From: Nereocystis luetkeana
Lineage: Eukaryota > Sar > Phaeophyceae > Laminariales > Laminariaceae
Assembly (NCBI GenBank): GCA_031213475.1
Contig: JARUPZ010000035.1
Location: 1,559,199-1,623,198, forward strand
Direction of reading: 5' to 3'
DNA: 64,000 bases
The stretch's first letter is position 1, and every line of letters starts with the position of its first letter. The notes below the pieces were generated by a model. It ran no database searches, was not told the origin of the DNA, and saw only the letters and a program-made list of their open reading frames with translations. A program made the translations under genes and the position numbers. Positions 15,001 through 22,700 of the stretch are shown here, piece by piece.

Positions 15001-15586
15001 GGCTGTTCTGTTGAGAGCAGGAGAGTACTCATCAGAGAGGGGAACGAAGGCGAGTTTCCACTCTTTTCCTCTTGCAGCCAACCAACAACAAAACAGCTGC
15101 TGCCACTCGTGCATAAGCGCGGTAGCAAAACCGCGTGCAATTTTCGACACGCGGCTCTATCGCATATTCACTCGGGAGCAATACGTACTTCTGCGATTGC
15201 TGGATGAAGGATTTGCCTTGAGTGAGGCCACACGCCAGAAAAATGATCATGAGTCACTCTGCGGTGGATGTTCCACGCTTTTTTATTATTGCACATGTTC
15301 GGTGCTGCAGCACAGGCCATGGGCTCACCTCTCGCCAGCCATTGCGCAGTTGGCTACGCCGTGGTAGGGAGACATCATCCAATTGGAGGGCAATGGCAAC
15401 CCCTGTAAACTGAGATATCGTTGCTGAAGCAAAAGGAGACAGACGCAAACTACGAGCACCACAGCTATTACATACGACCCAGAACACAAAACCCCTCACC
15501 CGGCCCATCGCCGGACCCACGAATCCCTGGGTCGAGTGCAATGCAATGCACCCCCCCACCGCACGCGCGAACGATGCCATCTTCAT
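1..15586 (-). CDS. Type II peroxiredoxin gene, organelle-targeted form; partial (3' end off window)
   Basis: Thiol peroxidase of the type II (PRX5/PrxII) family, which reduces H2O2 and alkyl hydroperoxides with thioredoxin or glutaredoxin. Exons on the minus strand are 15586-15500, 14139-14105, 5927-5849, 4345-4220 and 2083-1889; all junctions have GT/AG and matching phases (0, 2, 0, 0). The 174 visible residues comprise a basic, hydrophobic leader (about 1-41), then the core. The peroxidatic Cys is C93 in PGAFTPTC. C118 in VACLSVNDAF lies 25 residues later, the spacing of the plant type II resolving Cys. RLKRLAM near the end matches the family. The C-terminal beta strand and stop are missing and must lie left of base 1. 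Introns are 1.4, 8.2, 1.5 and 2.1 kb, plus more than 1.9 kb. The family is certain; the first two exons and the destination (mitochondrion or plastid) are inference. Confidence 0.87.
38..108. mobile_element. MITE-2 copy, truncated
   Basis: Foldback repeat whose arms carry AGGACCGCAGTCCCG and CCCCAAAACGGG around a short loop. The same hairpin recurs about ten times in the window (for example 26733-26834 and 57783-57880). One outer arm is damaged here. Confidence 0.7.
280..572 (+). mobile_element. tRNA-derived SINE, 5'-truncated
   Basis: The body matches the SINE copies at 27088-27430 and 60500-60848: GGACTTTGACTTTATTTGC, an A-rich stretch, GTTGAGAGCGCCTTGCAGCG, then the conserved GATGCGAG...GAGGGAAGAAAAGG block and ATGGGATGAGC with an A-rich tail. 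The tRNA-like head is lost apart from its last bases. Confidence 0.8.
910..995. mobile_element. MITE-2 copy, degenerate
   Basis: Arms GGCAGTCCCCTTTTGGGGAC and GTCTCCGAAACGGGACTACA can fold back on each other. Sequence decay is visible against the better copies. Confidence 0.6.
1190..1740. repeat. C/A-rich low-complexity tract with a 97-bp tandem duplication (1509-1706)
   Basis: The block beginning CCAATCACAACCACCACCC occurs at 1511 and again at 1608, a 97-bp period, two copies. The tract holds a 163-codon open frame rich in Thr, Asn, Gln, His and Pro. I read that as a by-product of CAA/ACC-rich DNA and not a gene. It lies in the last visible peroxiredoxin intron. Confidence 0.75.
1808..1875 (+). 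mobile_element. Fragment of poly(C)-tailed retroelement family R2
   Basis: GCGAGGGTCTACGGTCATAC and the following CATGCATGAGATCGAGTAC match 24490-24548, 25680-25745, 42970-43020 and 50327-50380. As in those copies, the unit runs straight into a cytosine run. Confidence 0.6.
1889..2083 (-). CDS. Peroxiredoxin exon 5
   Basis: 65 codons from acceptor CCAACAG to donor GTGAGT. It starts AKGVDTVACLSVNDAFVM (C118, candidate resolving Cys), continues through VTMLADGGGDF, and ends GTRLKRLAMI. The family continues from here with a short C-terminal segment that I could not find between 1 and 1888. Confidence 0.92.
2100..2330. repeat. Diverged tandem duplication, about 110 bp unit
   Basis: CAGTGCGGTCGGTGCGTTTA near 2154 and CAGTGCGATGGGTGCGTTTA near 2259 start parallel blocks, both followed by GGTTGCGTTGC(T/C)GTGCGTTT. 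GGTGCGGTGCGG runs precede them, resembling the arrays at 35.3 and 37.0 kb. Confidence 0.6.
2510..2628 (+). mobile_element. MITE-1 copy
   Basis: Ends GGGGACCATATTGAATAGG and CCTATTTATTATGGTCCCCC are inverted. The interior has CTACGGTACACGC and CAATATTTGGTCC, as in about 15 other copies here. The consensus element is TTACGGGGGACCATAGT to its inverse, flanked by TA. Confidence 0.85.
4220..4345 (-). CDS. Peroxiredoxin exon 4 (catalytic)
   Basis: 42 codons between acceptor AAAATAG and donor GTCGGT (a weak +3 position). It contains IFAGKKVVICGVPGAFTPTC with the peroxidatic Cys (C93), then HLPSF and DQFK. This is the diagnostic segment of the family. Confidence 0.93.
4346..5848 (-). other. Peroxiredoxin intron 3 (1.5 kb)
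   Basis: Contains a poly(C) tract near 4970-4988 and a 25-bp tandem array (5640-5805) close to the exon 3 donor. No coding potential recognised. Confidence 0.8.
5640..5805. repeat. 25-bp minisatellite
   Basis: About six copies of a unit containing CATCTAGATCGTGATCTGTC followed by TATAT; one copy lacks the CGTGAT part. It begins about 45 bp downstream of the exon 3 donor of the minus-strand peroxiredoxin. Confidence 0.9.
5849..5927 (-). CDS. Peroxiredoxin exon 3
   Basis: Acceptor GGGACAG, then A plus 26 codons, then donor GTGAGT. It encodes VLKEGDKLPEGTSFQIL, the usual N-terminal strand of type II peroxiredoxins (compare the K-x-GD-x-hP pattern). The exon ends GGPA in phase 0. Confidence 0.85.
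7087..7289 (-). mobile_element. SINE, 3' part only
   Basis: Reverse complement of the SINE body from the A-rich tail (GCTCATCCCATCC) through CTCGTCGACTCGCATCGAATTG. Homology stops at GTGCCTAC, directly followed by CACCAGGTATTAAC, so the break coincides with a CCAGGTA motif. Confidence 0.85.
8040..8335. repeat. Minisatellite, unit about 50 bp, diverged
   Basis: Repeated variants of GGGCCTGAAAGGACTTGAGT followed by C(C/T)GCCAGTCC and a variable spacer, about five units. Divergence between units is high, so this is an old array. Confidence 0.7.
8880..8970. mobile_element. Stowaway-like MITE fragment
   Basis: GCCACTTTTGAACGAAAATG, then TAAGGACCGTTTGA, then TAAACGGTGCTTATATTTG form a short inverted repeat. 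Related copies sit at 34170-34240 and 43197-43390. Confidence 0.5.
10236..10592 (+). repeat. Dispersed repeat R, copy 1
   Basis: About 350 bp matching the reverse complement of 29747-30092: both carry CGGTGCAGGCAGCACTTCAG, TTAGTTCAGTTTGCACATTG and ACGGACTCCTTCGTCAGAG, and both end in AACAACAAC triplets. The function is unknown. The triplet end suggests a retroposed sequence with a simple-repeat tail. Confidence 0.85.
11102..11178. repeat. Exact 37-bp tandem duplication
   Basis: AGATATGGGTAGGGAATCAC through GGGTGCCCTCGTA occurs twice in direct succession with no difference that I see, so the event is recent. Confidence 0.93.
11502..12706. mobile_element. Element P, rearranged copies
   Basis: Starts CCTATGCCAATGGAAACGCG. 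Inverse ends (CCATTGGCATAGG) lie near 11863, 12570 and 12690, so two or three copies overlap or are nested. Shared interior blocks (CCGCCGCTGTGGG, GGCGCAATTTGTG, GACAGACATCGATC) recur at 38609-40453. Nested in the 10743-12802 element. Confidence 0.65.
14105..14139 (-). CDS. Peroxiredoxin exon 2 (35-nt microexon)
   Basis: Acceptor CCCACAG and donor GTGAGT flank 35 nt coding AVGVRSIHSAS plus two bases (CG). CG joins the first base (A) of exon 3 to make an Arg codon. Entry phase 0 and exit phase 2 fit both neighbours. The composition suits a targeting peptide (Arg, Ser, no acids). Confidence 0.58.
14140..15499 (-). other. Peroxiredoxin intron 1 (1.4 kb)
   Basis: No recognised repeat family. An alternative acceptor/donor pair at 15416-15322 (TGCTTCAG...GTGAGC) could form another exon, but its exit phase (2) does not fit exon 2. 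Confidence 0.6.
15500..15586 (-). CDS. Peroxiredoxin exon 1 (leader peptide)
   Basis: The ATG at 15586 starts 29 codons ending in GGC CGG, followed by GTGAGG (donor, phase 0). The peptide begins MKMASFARAVGG and contains STQGFVGP, with Arg and no acidic residues, as in a targeting peptide. A second ATG lies two codons in. Chosen because its phase joins exon 2 and exon 2 joins the peroxiredoxin core. Confidence 0.6.
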
Positions 15587-15747
15587 GATTTCTTCGCACC
15601 GATTGAGATGTGGGAGAGCCTAGTGTCGCGCAGATCACAGTCGTCCAGTGGGGTAGGCACTGCAGCAGAGTCAATTGAACAAGAGAGAGCGAGAGCAAGG
15701 CACAGACAGAAGGCATCAGAGAGCAGGCAGAAAGGACATGCAAATAG
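15587..15747. promoter_or_regulatory. Shared upstream region of two divergent genes
   Basis: 161 bp separate the peroxiredoxin ATG (minus) from the earliest start of the PG-rich-repeat gene (plus). If both starts are right, promoters and 5' UTRs of both genes are here or overlap. No TATA box is evident; the plus-sense DNA is rich in GAGAG and CAGA. Confidence 0.45.
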
Positions 15748-16288
15748 ATGGAAATCCGGGAACTCGGGCGGCGCGGACTTGTAAGTTACGTTTCGCGTTT
15801 TCGTTTCGTAAAATGCGGCATAATAAAAATGGTAAACGAACACGGGTTGCGGCGCACGCAGGTACGCAGGCACCCTTTGCTGCATGCTACACGCAATACA
15901 GCCGGGGGCACCGGAAATATGGGCGGAGGGACACAGACAAAGCGTGTGACAAAGAGAAGGGCCAAGACCGCTGGCCCAACGGTAAATCGCGGCGCCTCCA
16001 GGGGAGGAGGAGGAGCAGGAGGGGGGGTTCTAAAATCAAGAGATTCCTCGTCCCTCCACGCCGCTGATGTCGCGGTGAAAAAAATCGATGTGAGGTTTGG
16101 GAACGAAGAAGGCGGAGGGACGCATTTTGGCTCGGAAGAGAGGTTTGCTTGGCAGAAAGCTCAGTACGCGTCGGACGCGATGTACACTATGCCCGCCGTG
16201 AAAGCTCCGCCCTTCAGCTTCGGCACGAGCACCAGGGCAGACTGGAAGAAGATAATGGAAAACACGAAAGACCTTCACAATCCAAACG
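15748..16288 (+). CDS. PG-rich-repeat gene, exon 1
   Basis: Open from 15748; ends NPN plus one base before GTGAGC. The conserved part begins near 16110 (HFGSEERFAW) and includes APPFSFGTSTRADW. A GTAAGT at 15781 after eleven codons is a possible internal donor, so the 5' structure is uncertain. Confidence 0.7.
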
Positions 16289-19200
16289 GTGAGCTGTGTG
16301 AACTACTCGTACTGACTGGTGTCAGCTCGGTCAGCTTTCTTGTTTTTCGTTGGTTTTCGGTATATCTGCGAGTTATCAGCGCGCTGTGAGAATCACGTAA
16401 GCTTTTAAAACACGGAACGTCTGAGGGCTGCGACATGCTACGTCACCTCTGGCTAGACTACCGTCGGTCGACATTGAGCAGAGCTGCTGGTGGGGTTCAG
16501 TTGTGGTCGTTTGACGGATCACAAAACCACAGAGTACCAGGTACGTATCGCCACAAGATGCCCCGCGTTTTGAAAAGGACCTTTTGACAACGAGGAAGCA
16601 CCAAAAAACAGAAAAAAGGTAAAGTTGAGTATCAACTATGCAATCAGTCGAACTCCCAGCTGACGTCTTTCATAATTTTATTAAAAAGAAAGGTTCAGCA
16701 ATAAACAGAGCACCGATGATGGGTGCGCGGGCGGAAACACAGCAATAAACAGTGGAGTGATTCTTATCAGACACGGACGGCACAATGGTGAAGAACGTGC
16801 CTTTTGCTGCCAACTAAAGAGGCTAAAAGTCACGAGGCGGGTGCAAAAAGTACCCCGTCGAAAGGAAAGAGGTTGCGGCCTTTTTTCCCCATTCCCCCAG
16901 TCTGTCAGTTGAGAAAACAGAGAGAGAAAGCGGCCAACGAATTTGATCTCCTCGCCGGTGTATTCGAAAGAAGAAATCATCGCGACAGCCGTCGACGTAA
17001 AACGAACTCACTGAAGGTTTTTCAGCGGATCGCCCTGGATCATCTGAAATAGAAACACCACCAGGTCTCCGGAGGGGACAACAGAGACACACTACAGTGT
17101 ACCCTACGTTCAAAGCGGGGGTTTTGCACGAAGAGGTTTGGGTGTGTAAGTAACGTTCGATGTATATTTCTAGGCCGAAGAAAATCAACTGTAAGCTTAT
17201 TTGCATGATTCTCCTGTTCACTTTTCACGGTCAAAAGCAGTCTGGAAACATTAATTGGGGGGCATATACTGTGCTTCAGACTTGAAAAGGGCTGCGGGCA
17301 GCATGTCCTCTTACGGCGTGTATCCTACGTGCGAACCGAGTCTTTTTTTGGCATGATACGGTACCATACACAGGCAAGTTAATGCATATCTCTGGAAGAA
17401 CCCCATGCCTGCCATGCTCGATCTGGTGATGGGCTTGAGTTGGCGATACAAACTCCCCCGAGACCTACGTAATGTTCTGCACTACGTAGGCTTGCACTAC
17501 ATAGGCTTTCGCTGCAGGTAGAAACCAGTGATGACTTTGTGGCGGGTGCGTGGTGTCTTCCTCCCAAGTCCTCCCATCGCATGGGGTTCCTCAATAGAGT
17601 TTCCTGCGTTGCCTCCTCAGGTATCTCTTTCGCGCTTTGATCAAGGGCGTCATGTATTAGCTATTATCGGTTGCCGTGGTTCATCGCAAGCGATGCGAGT
17701 CTCCCCATGTAGCCGCATGTTGTGTGTTTTCTCGCGGTGAAGACAAGTTGCAGGTAGGTACTTTGTCAAAGAGGGGGTTATGCACAACTACAGTATGGCG
17801 TGTAGCATAGATTTGTAGGGGGACAAAGTACGGCTACGAGTAAAGGTGTAGAAAGCACGGGGTATACATGTTCTGGGCATATTTTTTTTCAGTATGGAGT
17901 GCTTATGGTTGGCTTCACGATAACATTTTGTTGACGCCGGGGAACGGGGGATTATACAGGCTGCCTGAGGCAGCTCCCTGGTGTTTTGCCGGCCTTCCAG
18001 GGCAACACAGCAATACCCGGAGATTGCTTTCCAGCACTCGACACAAGGTAGTACCGCGGGAACCATATACATACGCGTAATGTGTATTTTGGGTACACGA
18101 CCACCCCCCCCAGCGTACATATCTTTCAAGATTGTATACACACGATTTAAGTCTCGTATTAGGCATCTTAGTCTCGTTATGACGAGGTGCTGGGCAAGCC
18201 TGCAGCAGCCTCTCCTTGAGTAGGTAGCTTCATAGGGCTGAGCTTTCGAAAGCACTTGCCGAACTTCGAAGAGACGCAGTAGTATTTTCTGAGTCATCAA
18301 CATCTTAGTTGATTTTTTTTTTCTCGGTCGGTGTTTGTTCCCCCTCATCAACGACTGATCAACATCGAACGTAGTGCGGGAGGCAATAAATATATAGATG
18401 AAAGGTGTTTCACGCGACGGGTTTGCAGTACGAGGCCTTCGAGCAAGAAAGAGCCGACTGTAACAAGAAAATGGCGCTCACTTCTTAGGCTACGCTAAGA
18501 CTATTGTATTGAGATATCGTTTTCAGCGGCGAGCGCTGCACTAAACCCTACTGACATGTGATAACCTATACCAGGTAGGCACACTTCGATGCGAGTCGAC
18601 GAGGGAAGAAAAGGCTGAAATCTTCTCGCGATAAAAATGAAGGCACGTACCGTAGCGGGAAGGGGGGAGAAGAGCCTGCTATGTGACCCCGGATCTGAGT
18701 TACGAGTTGGAAGGAGAAAGGATAAGATGTGCGAAGATAATGAATGGGATGAGAAACAAAAACAAACTACAACCTATACCAGGTATGTTCAAGGCTGTTC
18801 AAGGGTGTGGTGTCACAATAAGGTTCTAAATTTTGCTCACATGGGGTGCCCCTTGTTGGTGGGCCCATGCTGTGGCTCACCAGGTACTACTGCTGTAGTC
18901 CCTTCAAACGAGTAAAATTCTATTCACGTGAATATAGCGACCGTTGGGGTATCAAATTGAATGTAGTGACGGTCCTTATATTTCCGTATCGAGTTGTATG
19001 TACCTTGGGGACTCCAACAACAACTGTAGAAAGTTACTTGTAACCAACAAACAAGGAACACGCACATGTATGTACACTATGAAACCTCCTCCACCACTAT
19101 TAATATTACGGAGGGCCATACTCGTAGTAAACAGGGACTATGGTACAGACAAAAACCCATATATTTCCCAATTTTTATTAACAATATTTGGTCCCAATTT

Positions 19201-19744
19201 ACCATGATCCCCCGTAATAGACATCTACGAAAGTACAGGTGAATGAGAAACCCGACTTTTAGCTACACCATGTCCACCAACTGCGTCACCAGTTTGTTGT
19301 TGAGCAATGCGTCACCCAAGCCTCGCCTGCCCGGCCCATTCAACCTTTTGTATTCTTCTCGGCCGCGCGCGCCTCGCGCGCACATACAATCGGGGCTTAT
19401 GTTTTGACCACGGACCAGGTTATATGACAACGAGTTAAGAGGGGTTCTACGATAGAGGTTCACCCAAATTTTTCTGACTCGCTTGAGGAGCTCCATTCCT
19501 CACCCGAAAACTGATTTCAGCCAAATTTAAATTGCGTCCCGAAGGAGAATCCCATGACCCAAGTATACAAGAAAACAATATTTTCGAAACAAGACTGAAA
19601 TTTCCGACAATTTTGGGTTAAGGAGCCCCGTTGTTCAGAAAAAAATTTCAGCGGAAATGTGCTACCTCTATCGTAGAACGCGTCCCAATGTGAGAACAAC
19701 ACAACAACAACGACAACAGTAACAACAACAACAACAACAACAAT

Positions 19745-19780
<36 letters not shown>

Positions 19781-22700
19781 AACAACAACAACTACAACAA
19801 CAACAACAACAGTAACATCAACAAGCAGGAGTAGTTACACCCCCCCCCCCCCCCCCCCTCGATTTGTTTGCCCTTGTCCAATTGGTGTGCGAAGCCGGCC
19901 CAGGAAACTACAAAACGGGGAACGAGTTCGAGCTGCTGTCGGAGTCACCAAGCAGGAGAGGTGAGGGTTTAAGGTGTTGCAGTGAGAAAAATGATATCAC
20001 CACGATAGAGCACACCGTCAGCACGGCATCCTTCTCCACTTAGCAATTGCCAGCGGTTATCAGGCACAAAGTTAGTAGAGCAGGACTGAGACTAAAGGGA
20101 GTGCTACCCTGGATTGCAACCCTTGGGTATATCCGAGGTCCGGGCTTAAACTTCAGAGCCTGACGGACCCCAATTTGCGGCTTTTTTGTTCGAGGCACAC
20201 CGTAACCACTGAGCTGGCAGTCGGCTCTGGCTGCTAGCTCGGTGAGTGTGGTGTGTCTCTACTCGTAGCAAGGACTTGTTTCGATTGTCCACGGTCGTGA
20301 CCGTGTATGAGCGGTACGCGTGGGATGGGGTCGGGCGATCCGAGCGTGCGGCACGATAGATGGAGTGACGATGAGTGACGCCGTACAGAGGGAGGGTCGT
20401 CTCGCAAGCGCGCTTTTGCTTGTCGACAAAGCTTGACCGTTCCTCCGGAAGGAAGAAGTCTTCGTGCTTCTTTCTCAAACGCGCAATAGTTGAGCTCGAG
20501 GTCTCAGCTGGGTGCGAATAACAATAGTTAAGACCATCGATGCGGGTGTAAAAACTGCATGTCGCCTTCCTGGCATTGGAACTCTCGACGGTGCAAACGT
20601 GCACTCGCATCATTGTGAGCAGGATGCGCTATTAATAATTGTCAACTCGGAGAAGAGCAAACACGTTGTCACAGAAGCACAACATGTCACAGGAATATAA
20701 CATCATGTCACAATATACAGCCGCCTGGGGCACAGTATGGGGCCCTGCCACATTCGTTATACGCACGTGATCGCCTGAATCTAACAGCTTGGAAAAACTA
20801 TGAAGTGGCTAAGGAAGGAAGCGAGACTGGTACAATAGGCTTCCTTCTCCCGGTTGTGCTCTGGTTTTCTTGTTCTTTCTGGAGCTGTTGGTGATCGTCT
20901 TTTACGAGTGAACGACGTTGCAATTTCTGCTGCACATTGTGACGCACTGCTGTCAGGTGGCCAACAAGCGTGATATTTCGTATCACATTAATAGTGAGGT
21001 TCATTCTGTCCCGAAATATAGGCACCATTTACATACTGGTACTAATACGCAAAAAACATTTTTTTGGCACGACCGCAAGGGAAAACAGAATAAATCCAGG
21101 CCCTTGTTTTTTTCTTTCCTCGTCAATGGCGACAGTTATAACATTCGGCACGGCCGCAAGGGAAAGCATGAGCCTCATGACGGCCTCACCAGGAGTTCTA
21201 TACAACGTGGACGGCGTGTTCCGAAACGGTCCGGTGAAAGGGAAGATCCTCCCGGGGTTTAACCTGGACACGCGGAAGCCGCTGGCGGAAAACTTGAAGT
21301 CCAAGACCACCGCCATATATTCGCCCAAGCTGGCGACCAAGGTGCCACCTCTGAGACGAAACGGTTCGATCTTGGAGCGGTTTTTGGTTGGTGACTTGCC
21401 GGAGTTCGAGTGTTGCTGTTCGCTGTCGAACCAACCACATGAACTCTGAGACCCATACATATCTAGTTGATGTGCCGTTACAACGAACGCGTACGGGTGT
21501 AGTGGGTACCGGTCTGACCAGAAAGAGAAGGTACATTTCGAGATTTTTGTTGCCATCTGAACGTCCCTTTTATTCACGATCAGACTGGTACCGGTCTCTT
21601 AGTTTGGATGCCTATCGGACAAAAGCAATGTACGTACGAGGTAGCACCTTTTATTTTTGATGATACCAGTAGGGGGGGGGTATTAGGCTATTATTTTCAC
21701 TGACGGGCTTAGGACCCTTGATTGGGTGACTCTTTACTTCACGTTGAAACATACTTGACGAAAATGAGGCACGCGAGCTCGAAGCGCGAACCTTTCTACA
21801 TACCAGGTAGTGGTTTTCCAAGGGGAAAAAAAGCCTCTTCATAGCGTGATCATACAATACTAATATGATTTGTGTGACCAGACAAGAAATCCATGGCAGA
21901 AATCGAAAAGCGTAAAGACCAGTAGTGTAGCCGCCCGCGCATTGACTGCAAGAGGATCTGAGCTGCTGAAAAACAAGGCCCTAAAAATGATTGACTCCCT
22001 TGGTCACCTCTGAGAATTACGCGGTTTTTCTGTTCGATTTTTGGTTGGTGCCAACGGATTTCGAGTAACACTAGTCGCCTGTCAACGGAGTTCGGCTAGT
22101 ACTAGTCACCTACGAGTGCCAGCTAGGCTTAATGTAAAGGGATCAGGTCGGGACACTTCCTATCCCTTGTCCCATGTACCACAAATACGATCCCAGTACC
22201 AATTACCAGGTAATTCCCGGCCTTTCTGCGGTCATTCACATCACGACCATTACTCGAACCCTTTACCACGACGCCTACGTTTGGGGAGAACCCATTTGGA
22301 ATTGTTGGAGTTGAAGAGGCTTTTTCAGTAAGGGAAAGGCTTGATTGAACCCCTCTGCCGGACGTTCGGCGGGTCTGTATGTTATGCGTAACCTGCGAAA
22401 AGTCTGATGGGTTCATAGGTTATGGCCTGAAAGTTCCCGTGGGTTCTGCGTATTTTTTTTTAAACATGCACCGTGCTCGCTTCTCCGTGAGCCAGTGTGT
22501 CACACAGAAATGATTTTGGTGCATATCTAAGTTAGCCTATACCTGGTGCAGTATAAACCTCTTATTTTCGCTTGCTACAGTAGTCATATTTAGCAGTGCC
22601 GAAAAAGCGGCGGCAGATAAAACGGCCATGCGGAAAGCTTTCAGCCGAATCAACGTGCAGTCGCTTTGAGTAAGACGCGCCCGGCCCCGTCATCATGGCT

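Larger units (their letters stand above)
16289..21135 (+). other. PG-rich-repeat gene, intron 1 (4.8 kb)
   Basis: Contains SINE fragment 18578-18768, MITE-1 at 19107-19221 and an AAC microsatellite with poly(C) at 19700-19858. An 81-nt open segment at 17065-17145 (acceptor CACCAG, donor GTAAGT) is phase-neutral and could be a cassette exon. I left it out because it has no repeat motif. Confidence 0.65.

Noticed and set aside
15240-15420. Exon-like segment (TGCTTCAG ... GAG|GTGAGC) downstream of the peroxiredoxin leader
   Set aside because: It fits exon 1 in phase but exits in phase 2 toward a stop a few codons later, and skips the peroxiredoxin core.
17065-17145. 81-nt open segment with acceptor and GTAAGT donor inside the flagellar gene's intron 1
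   Set aside because: Phase-compatible, but it carries no PG-rich motif. The direct join of exons 1 and 2 gives a natural NPNVITFGTAARE. Could be a cassette exon.
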